DNA of 17,155 nucleotides, taken from contig JAEWWW010000009.1 of the NCBI GenBank assembly GCA_023396215.1, positions 1 through 17,155 of the forward strand. Reading direction: 5' to 3'. Shown piece by piece: positions 6,437-13,951 of this stretch. This DNA is from Bacillota bacterium. GTDB taxonomy: Bacteria; Bacillota; Clostridia; Oscillospirales; Ruminococcaceae. The notes beneath the pieces were generated by a model. The model worked only from the letters and a program-made list of their open reading frames with translations. It was not told the origin of the DNA and searched no databases. Made by a program: the position numbers and the translations under genes. Within the stretch, counting starts at the first letter, position 1; every line of letters begins with the position of its first letter.

Positions 6437-8095
6437 ATGACGACATTAACCCGCAAAAAGCTTGATATCTGGAGCTCGCTCACCATCTTTTTCATCCTGT
6501 TTTTTGCCCTGTTTCTGCTTTATCCCCTCTTTGGGATTTTAAAGGAATCGGTGATTACCCCTGCCGGTGAGTTCTCCTTAAAGGAATTCGTCAAGTTCTT
6601 CTCGCAGTCTTACTACAGCAAAACCATCATCAACAGCTTTAAGGTTTCTCTCGCCATCACCGTCGCCACCTTACTTATCGGTGTTCCCTTCTCTTACTTC
6701 TACACCTTTTACCGGCTCAAGGGGGCCAAAACGCTGTTTGTAATCAGCATCCTGTGCTGCATGTCCGCCCCTTTCATCGGCGCTTACTCCTGGATTTTGC
6801 TGCTGGGGCGCTCGGGCGTTATCACCGTTTTTCTCAAAAATATATTCGGTATCAGCATAGGCAGCATCTATGGCTTTGGCGGCATCCTGCTGGTGCAGGC
6901 CCTCAAGCTTTTCCCGCTGGTGTTTGTCTATATGAACGGCGCGTTTAAGAACATCGACAACTCGCTGCTGGAGGCTTCGGCCAATCTGGGCTGCTCCGGC
7001 GTCAAACGTTTTTGGAAGATTATACTGGGCCTTTCGATGCCCACCATCCTGGCGGCTTCTCTCGTGGTGTTTATGCGCGCCTTTGCCGACTTTGGCACCC
7101 CGCTGCTCATCGGCGAGGGGTACCGCACCTTCCCCGTCGAGATTTACAACCAGTATTTGGGCGAGGGCGGCGGCAACCACAACTTTGCGGCGGCCATCAG
7201 CGTAATTGCCATCTGTGTCACCGCGCTGGTCTTTTTCATCCAGAAATATGCCACCAGCAAGTTCAACTTCTCTATCAACGCCCTGAACCCCATGGAGAAA
7301 AAGAACGCCACCGGCGTAAAGGGCTTTTTGATGCACCTTTACTGCTACCTGCTTGTGGCCATCGCCTTTCTGCCGCAGCTTTACATCATCTACCTTTCCT
7401 TCCGCAACAGCAATCAGGGGGTATTTTTGCCCGGCTTCTCGATGGCAAGCTACAAGGCGGCCATGAGCAAGCTGCTGGTGCGTTCGGTGAAAAACACCAT
7501 TGTGATGGGCGCGGGCTCGCTGACCATCATCATTGTGTTCGCCATCCTCATCGCCTATCTGGTGGTGCGCCGCAGCAGCCTGATTAACAACACCATTGAC
7601 ACCATGTCGATGCTGCCCTACATCATGCCCGGCTCGGTCATCGGCATCGCCCTTGTCATCGCTTTTGGCAAGCAGCCTTTGGCCCTCACCGGCACCATGA
7701 CCATTATGGTGCTTGCGCTGGTCATCCGCCGGATGCCCTACACCATTCGTTCGGCCACCGCGACGCTGATGCAGATACCCATCAGCATTGAGGAGGCTGC
7801 CATCAGCCTCGGGGCCTCCAAGCTGAAGACCTTTGTGCGCATCACGGTGCCGATGATGTCCAGCGGCATTATATCCGGCGCTATCCTGAGCTGGGTTTCG
7901 ATTGTAACCGAGCTTTCCAGCGCAATCATTCTCTACAACAACCGCAACATCACCCTCACAATGTCGGCCTATGTGGCCATATCCCGCGGCAACTACGGTC
8001 TGGCCGCCGCATTTTCGGCGATACTGACCCTGCTGACCAGCGTTTCGCTGCTGGTGTATCTGGCCATCAGCAAGTCGGAGGATATCCAACTGTAG
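6437..8095 (+). CDS. ABC importer permease, two fused transmembrane domains (Fe3+/AfuB-like)
   Basis: A 552-residue inner-membrane protein with about 12 hydrophobic segments arranged as two homologous halves, so one chain supplies both permease domains. Each half carries an EAA loop that docks on the ATPase: EASANLGCSGVKRFWK (about 179-194) and EEAAISLGASKLKTF (about 452-466). The order of hydrophobic segments and the fused layout match the FbpB/AfuB/ThiP class. The first helix begins around residue 12 (IWSSLTIFFILFFALF), after a short charged cytoplasmic tail. The ribosome binding site GGAGGG (6424-6429) lies within the end of the ATPase gene. The binding-protein gene follows after 117 bp that contain a hairpin, completing a standard importer operon. 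Confidence 0.93.
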   Translation: MTTLTRKKLDIWSSLTIFFILFFALFLLYPLFGILKESVITPAGEFSLKEFVKFFSQSYYSKTIINSFKVSLAITVATLLIGVPFSYFYTFYRLKGAKTLFVISILCCMSAPFIGAYSWILLLGRSGVITVFLKNIFGISIGSIYGFGGILLVQALKLFPLVFVYMNGAFKNIDNSLLEASANLGCSGVKRFWKIILGLSMPTILAASLVVFMRAFADFGTPLLIGEGYRTFPVEIYNQYLGEGGGNHNFAAAISVIAICVTALVFFIQKYATSKFNFSINALNPMEKKNATGVKGFLMHLYCYLLVAIAFLPQLYIIYLSFRNSNQGVFLPGFSMASYKAAMSKLLVRSVKNTIVMGAGSLTIIIVFAILIAYLVVRRSSLINNTIDTMSMLPYIMPGSVIGIALVIAFGKQPLALTGTMTIMVLALVIRRMPYTIRSATATLMQIPISIEEAAISLGASKLKTFVRITVPMMSSGIISGAILSWVSIVTELSSAIILYNNRNITLTMSAYVAISRGNYGLAAAFSAILTLLTSVSLLVYLAISKSEDIQL

Positions 8096-8131
8096 CACCC
8101 CCGGTACAAACGGTTTTCCACCGCGGAGCAT

Positions 8132-8160
8132 GGGCGCTTTTCGGCAAATGGGAGGCGCCC
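8132..8160 (+). other. Intergenic hairpin before the binding-protein gene
   Basis: GGGCGC (8132-8137) can pair with GCGCCC (8155-8160) around a 17-nt loop, with no T run after it. Hairpins at this place in importer operons often mark RNA processing that raises binding-protein levels over permease; here that is only an inference. Confidence 0.3.
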
Positions 8161-8212
8161 CGGCCCAGCGGAGAAAATACAGCCATCATGAATGAGAAAA
8201 GGAGAAAAGTGT

Positions 8213-9304
8213 ATGAAACGTCTTTTTGCCGCTTTGCTATGCGCAGCTCTGGTACTCTCACTGGCCGCCTGCGGCGGCTCTGCTCCCGCCCCGGCCCCGG
8301 CTCCCGCCCCTGCTCCCTCGGGGAACGCCCCTGAAAGCAGCAGTGAAACCAAAATCAGCGGGCCGCTGGTGCTCTACTCCTCGATGACCGAGAACGACCT
8401 TGACAACCTGCTGAAGGGCTTCGGCGAGCTGTACCCAGACGTAGAGGTTGAAGTGGTGAACGGTTCGGCCGGTGAGCTGACCGCCCGTATCGCCGCCGAA
8501 GCCGGCAACCCCCAGGGCGATATCATGTGGGGCGGCCTTAACTCGGGCGACGGAGATGTTCATACCGCCATCTTTGAGCACTGGCTCACCGAGTATGAAG
8601 CCGACCTCCCCGACGCTTACAAATCTCCCAACGGTTTTTACAGCCTCGACCACCTCTCCACCATCGTTTTTTGCGTCAACACCGACCTTGAAGCCGAACT
8701 GGGCCTGAATATCACCGGTTATGCAGACCTGCTCGACCCTAAGCTGAAGGGCAAAATTGTTTTCTCTGACCCCAACTCCTCCTCTGCCGCATGGAACAAC
8801 GTTGCCAACATGATGACCGTCTTTGGCCACGACAGCGCCGAAAGCTGGGATTATATCGAGAAGTTCCTGCGCAACGACGTGGTAATCACCACCTCCTCCT
8901 CGGTTTGCTTCAAGGCGGTGGGCGACGGCGAGTATGTCGTCGGCCTGACCTACGAGGACGGCGCCTCTACCCTGCTGAAATCGGGCGCCAAAAACATCAA
9001 GATGGTGTATCCCAAGGAAGGCGCTTCCGGCTTTGCATTTGGTCTGGGCATCATCAAGGGCGCCCGCAACATGGACGCCGCAAAAGCCATGGCCAACTAC
9101 CTGATGGGCCCCGAAGGCCAGACCTACATGGGCAACGCGCTGGGCACCCTGCGCTTCACCAACCCCAAGGCCAGCTATGAAAGCCCCTACCTGCCTGCCG
9201 ACAGCGAAATCAACTGGGTTGTGCGCGACAACAAGTGGCTGTCTGCCAACAAAGAAAAAATCCTGACCCGCTGGAACGAGTTGTATGTTAAAATCCACGG
9301 CTAA
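8213..9304 (+). CDS. Extracellular solute-binding lipoprotein of the importer (AfuA/FbpA-like)
   Basis: A 363-residue exported lipoprotein. The signal peptide (MKRLFAALLCAALVLSLAAC) ends in a lipobox with C20 as the lipidated cysteine. A flexible Ala-Pro tract (about 24-35) then leads to a class II periplasmic-binding fold starting at GPLVLYSSMTENDLDNLL. Typical segments are the ELTARIAAEAGNPQGDIMWGG ligand-cleft region, FCVNTDL, YADLLDPKLKGKIVFSDP, FGLGIIKGARN and MANYLMGPEGQ. The region where ferric-binding proteins carry adjacent tyrosines reads GLTYEDGAST here, so Fe3+ is an unlikely ligand; an organic anion such as a phosphorylated sugar is possible. ATG 8213 has AAGGAG (8199-8204) before it; an in-frame ATG at 8192 has no site. 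It is the third gene of the importer operon and should deliver ligand to the fused permease. Confidence 0.92.
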   Translation: MKRLFAALLCAALVLSLAACGGSAPAPAPAPAPAPSGNAPESSSETKISGPLVLYSSMTENDLDNLLKGFGELYPDVEVEVVNGSAGELTARIAAEAGNPQGDIMWGGLNSGDGDVHTAIFEHWLTEYEADLPDAYKSPNGFYSLDHLSTIVFCVNTDLEAELGLNITGYADLLDPKLKGKIVFSDPNSSSAAWNNVANMMTVFGHDSAESWDYIEKFLRNDVVITTSSSVCFKAVGDGEYVVGLTYEDGASTLLKSGAKNIKMVYPKEGASGFAFGLGIIKGARNMDAAKAMANYLMGPEGQTYMGNALGTLRFTNPKASYESPYLPADSEINWVVRDNKWLSANKEKILTRWNELYVKIHG

Positions 9305-9324
9305 GCGTTAGCTGTAACCTCCGG

Positions 9325-9352
9325 TTTCTGCCCGGCTTTTGCCGGGCAGAAA
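9325..9352. repeat. Long hairpin repeat, copy 1
   Basis: TTTCTGCCCGGC (9325-9336) pairs perfectly with GCCGGGCAGAAA (9341-9352) around a TTTT loop. It starts 20 bp after the binding-protein stop. A nearly identical copy occurs at 9512-9539. No T run follows, so it is a poor terminator; it may protect the 3' end of the importer mRNA. Confidence 0.8.
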
Positions 9353-9379
9353 TGCGCCTGTCTAAAAGCGGCGGGCTGT

Positions 9380-9404
9380 ATAGTGGGTACCGGGTACCCA
9401 CTAT
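9380..9404. repeat. 25-bp perfect palindrome
   Basis: ATAGTGGGTACC (9380-9391), one G, then its exact complement GGTACCCACTAT (9393-9404). With a single central base it cannot form an ordinary hairpin as easily as the neighbouring repeats, and it looks more like a dimeric protein binding site on DNA. It lies between the two long hairpins. Nearby GCCCCCG (9405-9411) can pair with CGGGGGC (9447-9453), or the latter G run can pair with CCCCC (9460-9464). Confidence 0.7.
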
Positions 9405-9511
9405 GCCCCCGGTTTCGCTCCGCAGATATCACTGAATGATAAGATACGGGGGCAGACATCCCCCTACGCCCCCATGCCGCTCTGTGCAGCCGGTGGCTTT
9501 TAACGCCTTGG

Positions 9512-9539
9512 TTTCTGCCCGGTTTTTGCCGGGCAGAAA
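9512..9539. repeat. Long hairpin repeat, copy 2
   Basis: Same sequence as the copy at 9325-9352 except one C-to-T change at 9523, which turns the loop-closing C-G pair into a T-G wobble. Its stem is extended by a G-C pair at the base (9511/9540). It lies 112 bp before the response-regulator start. The 347-bp gap 9305-9651 contains these palindromes and a promoter but no gene that I can support. Confidence 0.8.
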
Positions 9540-9612
9540 CTTTGCTGTATCCGACTGCTTCTCCATGGTTTTGTTTGCTTTTAGGCGTGCAATGTGCTAT
9601 CCTAAAACTATA

Positions 9613-9618
9613 TATAAT
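9613..9618 (+). promoter_or_regulatory. Candidate -10 box of the two-component operon
   Basis: A perfect TATAAT inside TATATATAATAC, 34 bp before the response-regulator start. No good -35 is seen 16-18 bp upstream, so the promoter may need an activator, possibly the regulator itself. Confidence 0.5.
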
Positions 9619-9651
9619 ACACAAATTAGCACCATTTATACGGTGAAAAAT

Positions 9652-10347
9652 ATGAAAATATTGATTGTTGACGATGAAAAAGATATCGTAAACCTGATAC
9701 AGCGGAGCCTTGAGATGGAGGGCTACAAGGCCTTTTGCGCTTACAACGGGGCTGAGGCTCTGCAGATGCTCAAGGCAGTTGACCCGGATATCGTGCTGCT
9801 GGACATCATGCTGCCCGATATCGACGGGTATGGCGTGCTGCAGAAAATCCACGAGTATGACAGCACCAAGCCGGTGATTTTCATCACCGCTCAGGATAAG
9901 CTGACCAACCGAATTTTGGGGCTGGAGCTGGGGGCGGACGACTACATTACCAAGCCCTTCAACACCAAGGAGCTGGTGCTGAAAATCAAGGCGCTGTGGC
10001 GGCGCATCCATCAAACCAGGCTGGCCAGCGAGAGCAGCGGCGGCAGCACCATCCGCCACGGCGGGCTGGAGATACACCCCGCCCTGCGCAAGGTGTTTGT
10101 AGAGGGCAGCGAGCGTGTGCTGACCTACAAAGAGTTTGACACCATCTACCTTTTGGCCCGCAACTACGCCCATGTTTACTCCCGCGACCAGCTTATCAAC
10201 GAGATATGGGGCTTTGACTACACGGGAAACACCCGCGCGGTGGATATTTTGATAAAGCGGCTGCGCAGCAAGATTAAGCCCTGCGACAGCTACATACACA
10301 CCCTTTACGGCGTGGGGTATAAGTTCGAGGCGGTGGATCAGCCATGA
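9652..10347 (+). CDS. OmpR/PhoB-family response regulator
   Basis: A 231-residue DNA-binding response regulator. The receiver domain (about 1-118) has the acidic pair D7/D8, phosphorylation site D51 (VLLDIMLPDIDGY), T79 (FITAQ) and K101 (YITKPF). The C-terminal winged helix (about 134-228) shows the LTYKEFDTIYLLARN, YSRDQLINEIWGFD, RAVDILIKRLRSKI and HTLYGVGYKFE pattern of the OmpR/PhoB class. ATG 9652 is chosen because the receiver fold starts there and GGTG lies 6 nt before; the open frame runs further upstream, but that part is palindromic intergenic DNA. Its stop overlaps the kinase start (ATGA), so the two are made together. Likely targets are the importer promoter and its own operon, by proximity only. 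Confidence 0.93.
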   Translation: MKILIVDDEKDIVNLIQRSLEMEGYKAFCAYNGAEALQMLKAVDPDIVLLDIMLPDIDGYGVLQKIHEYDSTKPVIFITAQDKLTNRILGLELGADDYITKPFNTKELVLKIKALWRRIHQTRLASESSGGSTIRHGGLEIHPALRKVFVEGSERVLTYKEFDTIYLLARNYAHVYSRDQLINEIWGFDYTGNTRAVDILIKRLRSKIKPCDSYIHTLYGVGYKFEAVDQP

Positions 10348-11774
10348 TAGCCCGTTCGTTCCGGCGCAAAAAGCTACGCTCACAGTTCGTCTTGGTCAAC
10401 CTCTGCGTCATTATGCCGATCATCCTGCTGCTGAGCGTCATTATGCTGGTAAGCTTTTTTCGGCAGCTGCACGAATCCGCCGTTGAGGCCATGCTGGATA
10501 AAAGCTATAGCTCGCAGCTGTATGCCATGCGGTATTTTTCGCTCAACAGCGAGCTGGATAACGCCACCCACCTGCAAAAGATTGCGCCCTACCTCGCTTC
10601 GCATATGGCCGACGCGGCCGGGGTGGATGTGGAGATACATGCCCGCGGCGGCATGCTGGCAAGCTCGACCCGCAGCCAGAGCCCAAGCTTTATCAGCGAC
10701 GATATCCACAGCGCATTTGAAAACAAAGCTTATATGTTCGTGCCTCAAAAGGGCGGCACCGTGCTGTCTTTTTCCAGCCCTATTTATAACGCCGACGGCG
10801 AAACGGTGGGGATTATTCGCTTTTTGTACCCCATGACCAGCCAGTACCGCCAGTTGTGGCGGATGACGGCCATTATGGGCGGGATGACGGTGGCGGGGCT
10901 GCTGCTAATTATGGTGGTGGGCTTTCTCTTTGCCCGCAAAATCACCCGGCCCCTTTATCTGCTGCGCGATACGGTGAACCTGATGAAGGAGGGCAACCTG
11001 CATCAGCGCATCCCCCCGGTGGATAACGCCGAGATGGACGAGCTGGGCAGTGCCTTTAACCTCATGTGCGCCCGCCTGGACGAGTATATCACCATTTTGG
11101 ACAGCCAGCAGCGCCAGCTTCGCCAGATATTCAACAACACCACCCACCAGCTAAAAACCCCGCTGACCTCCATCATCGGCTATTCCCAGATGATACAGCT
11201 AAACTCGGATAACGACCAGGTGTGCGAGGACGCTTTTATCATCGAGGAGGCGGGTGAAACGCTGCTGCGCTCGATAGAGGCGATGCTGGAGGAATCCCGC
11301 ACCCAGACGCTGTGGCGCCCCCTGCAGGTGCAGACCTTCGCGCTGCGGCAGATGGTGCAGCAAAGCGTCAACCTGCTTAAGCCGCGGCTGCTGAAATATC
11401 AGATTATGGTGGAAAACCGGGTGGAGCAGGAGCAGCTGCTGACCACCGACCGCACCTTGGCGCAGGAGGTTGTGCTGGCGCTTTTGGACAACGCGGTGCT
11501 GCACAGCGGGTGCAGCAGGATATCCTTTTGGTGCAGCGCCGCCGAAGGCGGCGGCCTGCGGCTGCATATCCGGGATAACGGCAGAGGCATTGCGCAGGAC
11601 GACGCGCCCTATGTGTTTAAGTCCTTTTACCGCAGTCCCGGCTTATCCACCGCCGGCAACGGGCTGGGGCTTTCGGTGTGCGAAAGCTTTATGCGCCGGA
11701 TGGGCGGAACCATTACGCTGCAGTCCAATCAGGGCTCGGGGGCCGAGTTTGTACTGGAGTTCCCCGCGCCTTAG
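10344..11774 (+). CDS. Membrane sensor histidine kinase
   Basis: A 476-residue kinase partnered with the overlapping response regulator. TM1 spans about 15-38, followed by an extracytoplasmic domain (39-172), TM2 (about 173-197), HAMP (about 198-250), a dimerisation/phosphoacceptor helix with H268 (NNTTHQLKTPLTSIIGYSQMI), and an ATPase domain with N box LLDNAVLHS (N383), G1 DNGRGIA (411-417), F box VFKSFYRS and G2 GNGLGLSV (438-445). The extracytoplasmic part, ending PIYNADGETVGIIRF, looks like a single Cache/PAS-like sensor. The residue after the phosphoacceptor His is Gln instead of the usual Glu/Asp. Its neighbours, a membrane-anchored unknown protein and a binding lipoprotein, suggest the signal may come through a ligand-loaded binding protein, as for HptS/HptA in Staphylococcus. 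Confidence 0.93.
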   Translation: MIARSFRRKKLRSQFVLVNLCVIMPIILLLSVIMLVSFFRQLHESAVEAMLDKSYSSQLYAMRYFSLNSELDNATHLQKIAPYLASHMADAAGVDVEIHARGGMLASSTRSQSPSFISDDIHSAFENKAYMFVPQKGGTVLSFSSPIYNADGETVGIIRFLYPMTSQYRQLWRMTAIMGGMTVAGLLLIMVVGFLFARKITRPLYLLRDTVNLMKEGNLHQRIPPVDNAEMDELGSAFNLMCARLDEYITILDSQQRQLRQIFNNTTHQLKTPLTSIIGYSQMIQLNSDNDQVCEDAFIIEEAGETLLRSIEAMLEESRTQTLWRPLQVQTFALRQMVQQSVNLLKPRLLKYQIMVENRVEQEQLLTTDRTLAQEVVLALLDNAVLHSGCSRISFWCSAAEGGGLRLHIRDNGRGIAQDDAPYVFKSFYRSPGLSTAGNGLGLSVCESFMRRMGGTITLQSNQGSGAEFVLEFPAP

Positions 11775-11888
11775 GGACCTTTGGCCACGCAACCGGCTGC
11801 CGGTGCCGCTGTGGGCAAACAGAAAAGTGTACAAGCGCTGCGGCTGTTTGATGCAGCCATCGATTTTACCGCTATAGACGAGGACGCT

Positions 11889-12752
11889 ATGAGTCTTTTT
11901 TCGCTGAATAGAAATTTGCAGAATAACGGTAAGGAAAAACCGCAGAGCACCTCTTCGCTGCGGTTTGTTTGGCTGCTGCCGCTGCTGTCTGTGCTGGGGG
12001 CTATCCTTATCCTGCTCACCGCGTGGCAGCCCTACAACAAGGTTTTTACCGTGCCCGACGCCTCCTATGTGCAGCAGCTTTCACATCAGGCGGTGCCGCA
12101 GTCGCTCACCCTGCTGGACCCGGTTTGGGGCTCGGTTATCATCGAGCAGCCCGAAAAGGTGCTGGCCTGCTACGACCTGCTCACCCGCCTGCCTTTTGCC
12201 GAGCGCACCGGTAAAAGCACCGGGCGGATACGCAACCGCGAGCTGAGCGGCACCATCAATTTCCTTGACCGCTCCAACATTCATTTCAGCATCTATGACA
12301 GCGTGGTGGTGGATGGCATCGCCTATGCCGACGCCGCCACCCAGTCGGCCGCGTCCTTCCTGGTGCAGGATTTGTGCGAGGAGTTTTACACCCCCGAAAA
12401 CCTGAGCCTGCTCATCGACCGCTACACCCGCATCGTGCTGCGCACCGACTCGAGTCGCGTCAATCTTTCGACCACCACCAAAAAGCAGCTGAAGGAAGAA
12501 ATACAGGCCGCGACCTTGCTCAAAGACAGCGACCAGCTTTCGGCGGTGCTGCAAAGCAGGGGCAAGGCCCTGTGCCAGATAGAGATTTACACCGACGACG
12601 TGAGAAGCGAAACCGGCGACCGGCAGATACCGCAGATTTACATCGCCATGTACGGCAACGGGCTGTTGGTGGTGTATGATGTGGATAACTCTGTGGGCAG
12701 CGATATGCACCTGTTGGGCGACCTGAAGTCGGTCACCGCAATGTTCGAGTAG
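11889..12752 (+). CDS. Unrecognised single-span membrane protein between sensor kinase and second binding protein
   Basis: A 287-residue protein I do not recognise. Residues about 1-22 are polar and cytoplasmic-like, then one strong hydrophobic helix (FVWLLPLLSVLGAILILLTAW, about 26-46) anchors a C-terminal region of about 240 residues that should face outside by the positive-inside rule. That region has alternating strands and helices (LDPVWGSVIIEQPEKVLACYDLL, INFLDRSNIHFSIYDSVVVDG, ALCQIEIYTDDV, QIYIAMYGNGLLVVYDVD) and no catalytic motif I can name. The start at ATG 11889 has GAGG about 6 nt before; the frame is open back to a TTG at 11781, which would add 36 residues. It lies 114 bp after the kinase stop and 86 bp before the binding-protein gene, all on the same strand, so it is probably an accessory part of the sensing module. 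Confidence 0.75.
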   Translation: MSLFSLNRNLQNNGKEKPQSTSSLRFVWLLPLLSVLGAILILLTAWQPYNKVFTVPDASYVQQLSHQAVPQSLTLLDPVWGSVIIEQPEKVLACYDLLTRLPFAERTGKSTGRIRNRELSGTINFLDRSNIHFSIYDSVVVDGIAYADAATQSAASFLVQDLCEEFYTPENLSLLIDRYTRIVLRTDSSRVNLSTTTKKQLKEEIQAATLLKDSDQLSAVLQSRGKALCQIEIYTDDVRSETGDRQIPQIYIAMYGNGLLVVYDVDNSVGSDMHLLGDLKSVTAMFE

Positions 12753-12838
12753 CCGCCGTAGGCGTGCTTGGAAAAGGCCCGCGCTTTGGGGCTCCAAACC
12801 GCCGTCAACCGGCCGATTAACAAGGAGGGTATGCTTAT

Positions 12839-13903
12839 ATGAAACGCTGTGTTCTGTTACTGCTTTCACTTGTGCTGCTGGGCGGCTGCGGCAGCGGCCC
12901 GATATTCCCCTTTTCGGCGCGGGGCAGCTCGTCGTCTTCGCTCCAACCCCCCGGCGATAGCCTCCCCCTTGCAGGCAAGAGCCTGAACATACTGGGGTCT
13001 TACCACGAGGATATGGTGAAACGGCTGGCCGAGATGTTTGAGGCCGAAACCGGCTGCCGGGTGGCCTATCTGCGCATGCCCACCGGCGAAGGGGTGGCAC
13101 GGCTGACCGCCGAGAAGGATAACCCCACCTTTAACGTTTACATCGGCGGAACGGTTGACGCCCACGAAAACCTGAAGGAACAGGGCATTCTCCGGGCCTA
13201 CCGCTCCCCCTTTGAGCATGAGATTCCCCAGCAGTACATCGACCCCGATGGGGTGTGGAAGGCCCAGTACCTTGAAACTCTCTCTATCGGCGTCAACACC
13301 GAGCGGTGGCGCACAGAGTTCCCCGGTCAGGAGATGCCCACCACTCTGGAGGAGCTGCTTAACCCCGCCTTTAAGGGCGAAATTATCACCCCTGATCCCT
13401 TCACCTCCGGCACCGGGTACACCTTTCTTTCTTCGGTTTTGCAGCTAATGGGCGAAGAAAAGGGCTGGAAGTACATCGAGGCCTTTAACGCGCAGGTGGG
13501 GCAATACACCGCCAGCGGCTACACCCCTGCCGAAAAGGCGGGGCTTGGGGAGTATCTCATCTGCGTGAACTTTCTTTCCGACCAGCTTATTGTGAGTACC
13601 TCGGGGTATTCCTTAACCAGCACCGTCTACACGGGGGCCGGGTGGTCGATGTGCCCTGTTTCGGTTGTGGCCGGTTCCGAAAAAAACACCGCAGCACAGA
13701 TGTTCATCGACTTTAGCATCAGCAAACGGGCACTGGACGCTCTGGTGGAGCTGGGGCAATGCGTTGCCGTGCGTGAGGACAGCATCGCGCCGCAGGGCGG
13801 CAACGGGCTTGCCGGGCTGAACTTTAACCGGGATTACAGCCCCATTAAGGCCGCCGCCGACAAGGCCGAGATACTGGAGCGGTTTGGAGTCATAGTTGGA
13901 TAG
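12839..13903 (+). CDS. Second extracellular solute-binding lipoprotein, probable sensor component (AfuA/HptA-like)
   Basis: A 354-residue exported lipoprotein: signal peptide with lipobox LLGGC (lipidated C17), a Ser-rich linker (about 29-34), then a class II binding fold from SLNILGSYHEDMVKRLAEMFEAETGC. Family-like segments include RLTAEKDNPTFNVYIGGTVDAHENL, SIGVNTERW, LEELLNPAFKGEIITPDP and MFIDFSISKRALDALVELGQ. It is clearly related in layout to the importer's own binding protein (8213-9304) but diverged. No tandem tyrosine iron site is seen in the expected region (LGEYLICVNFLSDQ). ATG 12839 has AAGGAGGG (12822-12829). It lacks permease genes of its own and stands after the kinase and membrane protein, which fits a ligand receptor for signalling, though it could also feed the same importer. 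Confidence 0.88.
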   Translation: MKRCVLLLLSLVLLGGCGSGPIFPFSARGSSSSSLQPPGDSLPLAGKSLNILGSYHEDMVKRLAEMFEAETGCRVAYLRMPTGEGVARLTAEKDNPTFNVYIGGTVDAHENLKEQGILRAYRSPFEHEIPQQYIDPDGVWKAQYLETLSIGVNTERWRTEFPGQEMPTTLEELLNPAFKGEIITPDPFTSGTGYTFLSSVLQLMGEEKGWKYIEAFNAQVGQYTASGYTPAEKAGLGEYLICVNFLSDQLIVSTSGYSLTSTVYTGAGWSMCPVSVVAGSEKNTAAQMFIDFSISKRALDALVELGQCVAVREDSIAPQGGNGLAGLNFNRDYSPIKAAADKAEILERFGVIVG

Positions 13904-13951
13904 TCTATCTGCGAGCTGTAAGGTCATCAGCCAAGTGGAAGGGAGCATGTT

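Noticed and set aside
6671..8131. A 486-codon open frame on the minus strand opposite the permease gene
   Set aside because: It is antisense to a clearly conserved permease with EAA motifs; its translation is rich in Gly, His and Gln with no domain. It is a by-product of GC-rich third codon positions.
9325..9352. Hairpin after the importer binding protein as an intrinsic terminator
   Set aside because: The stem is strong but followed by ATGCGCC, not a T run; an identical hairpin occurs again without a gene end nearby.
9301..10383. Long minus-strand frame covering the response regulator and its upstream gap
   Set aside because: It is antisense to a textbook response regulator and runs through the palindromes; no ribosome site or recognisable domain.
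11781..11888. TTG 11781 as start of the unknown membrane protein
   Set aside because: No convincing ribosome site at proper spacing; the added 36 residues look unstructured, while ATG 11889 has GAGG 6 nt before it.
12081..13100. Minus-strand frame across the unknown membrane protein and second lipoprotein
   Set aside because: The plus strand has a coherent signal peptide, lipobox, membrane helix and ribosome sites; the minus frame has none.
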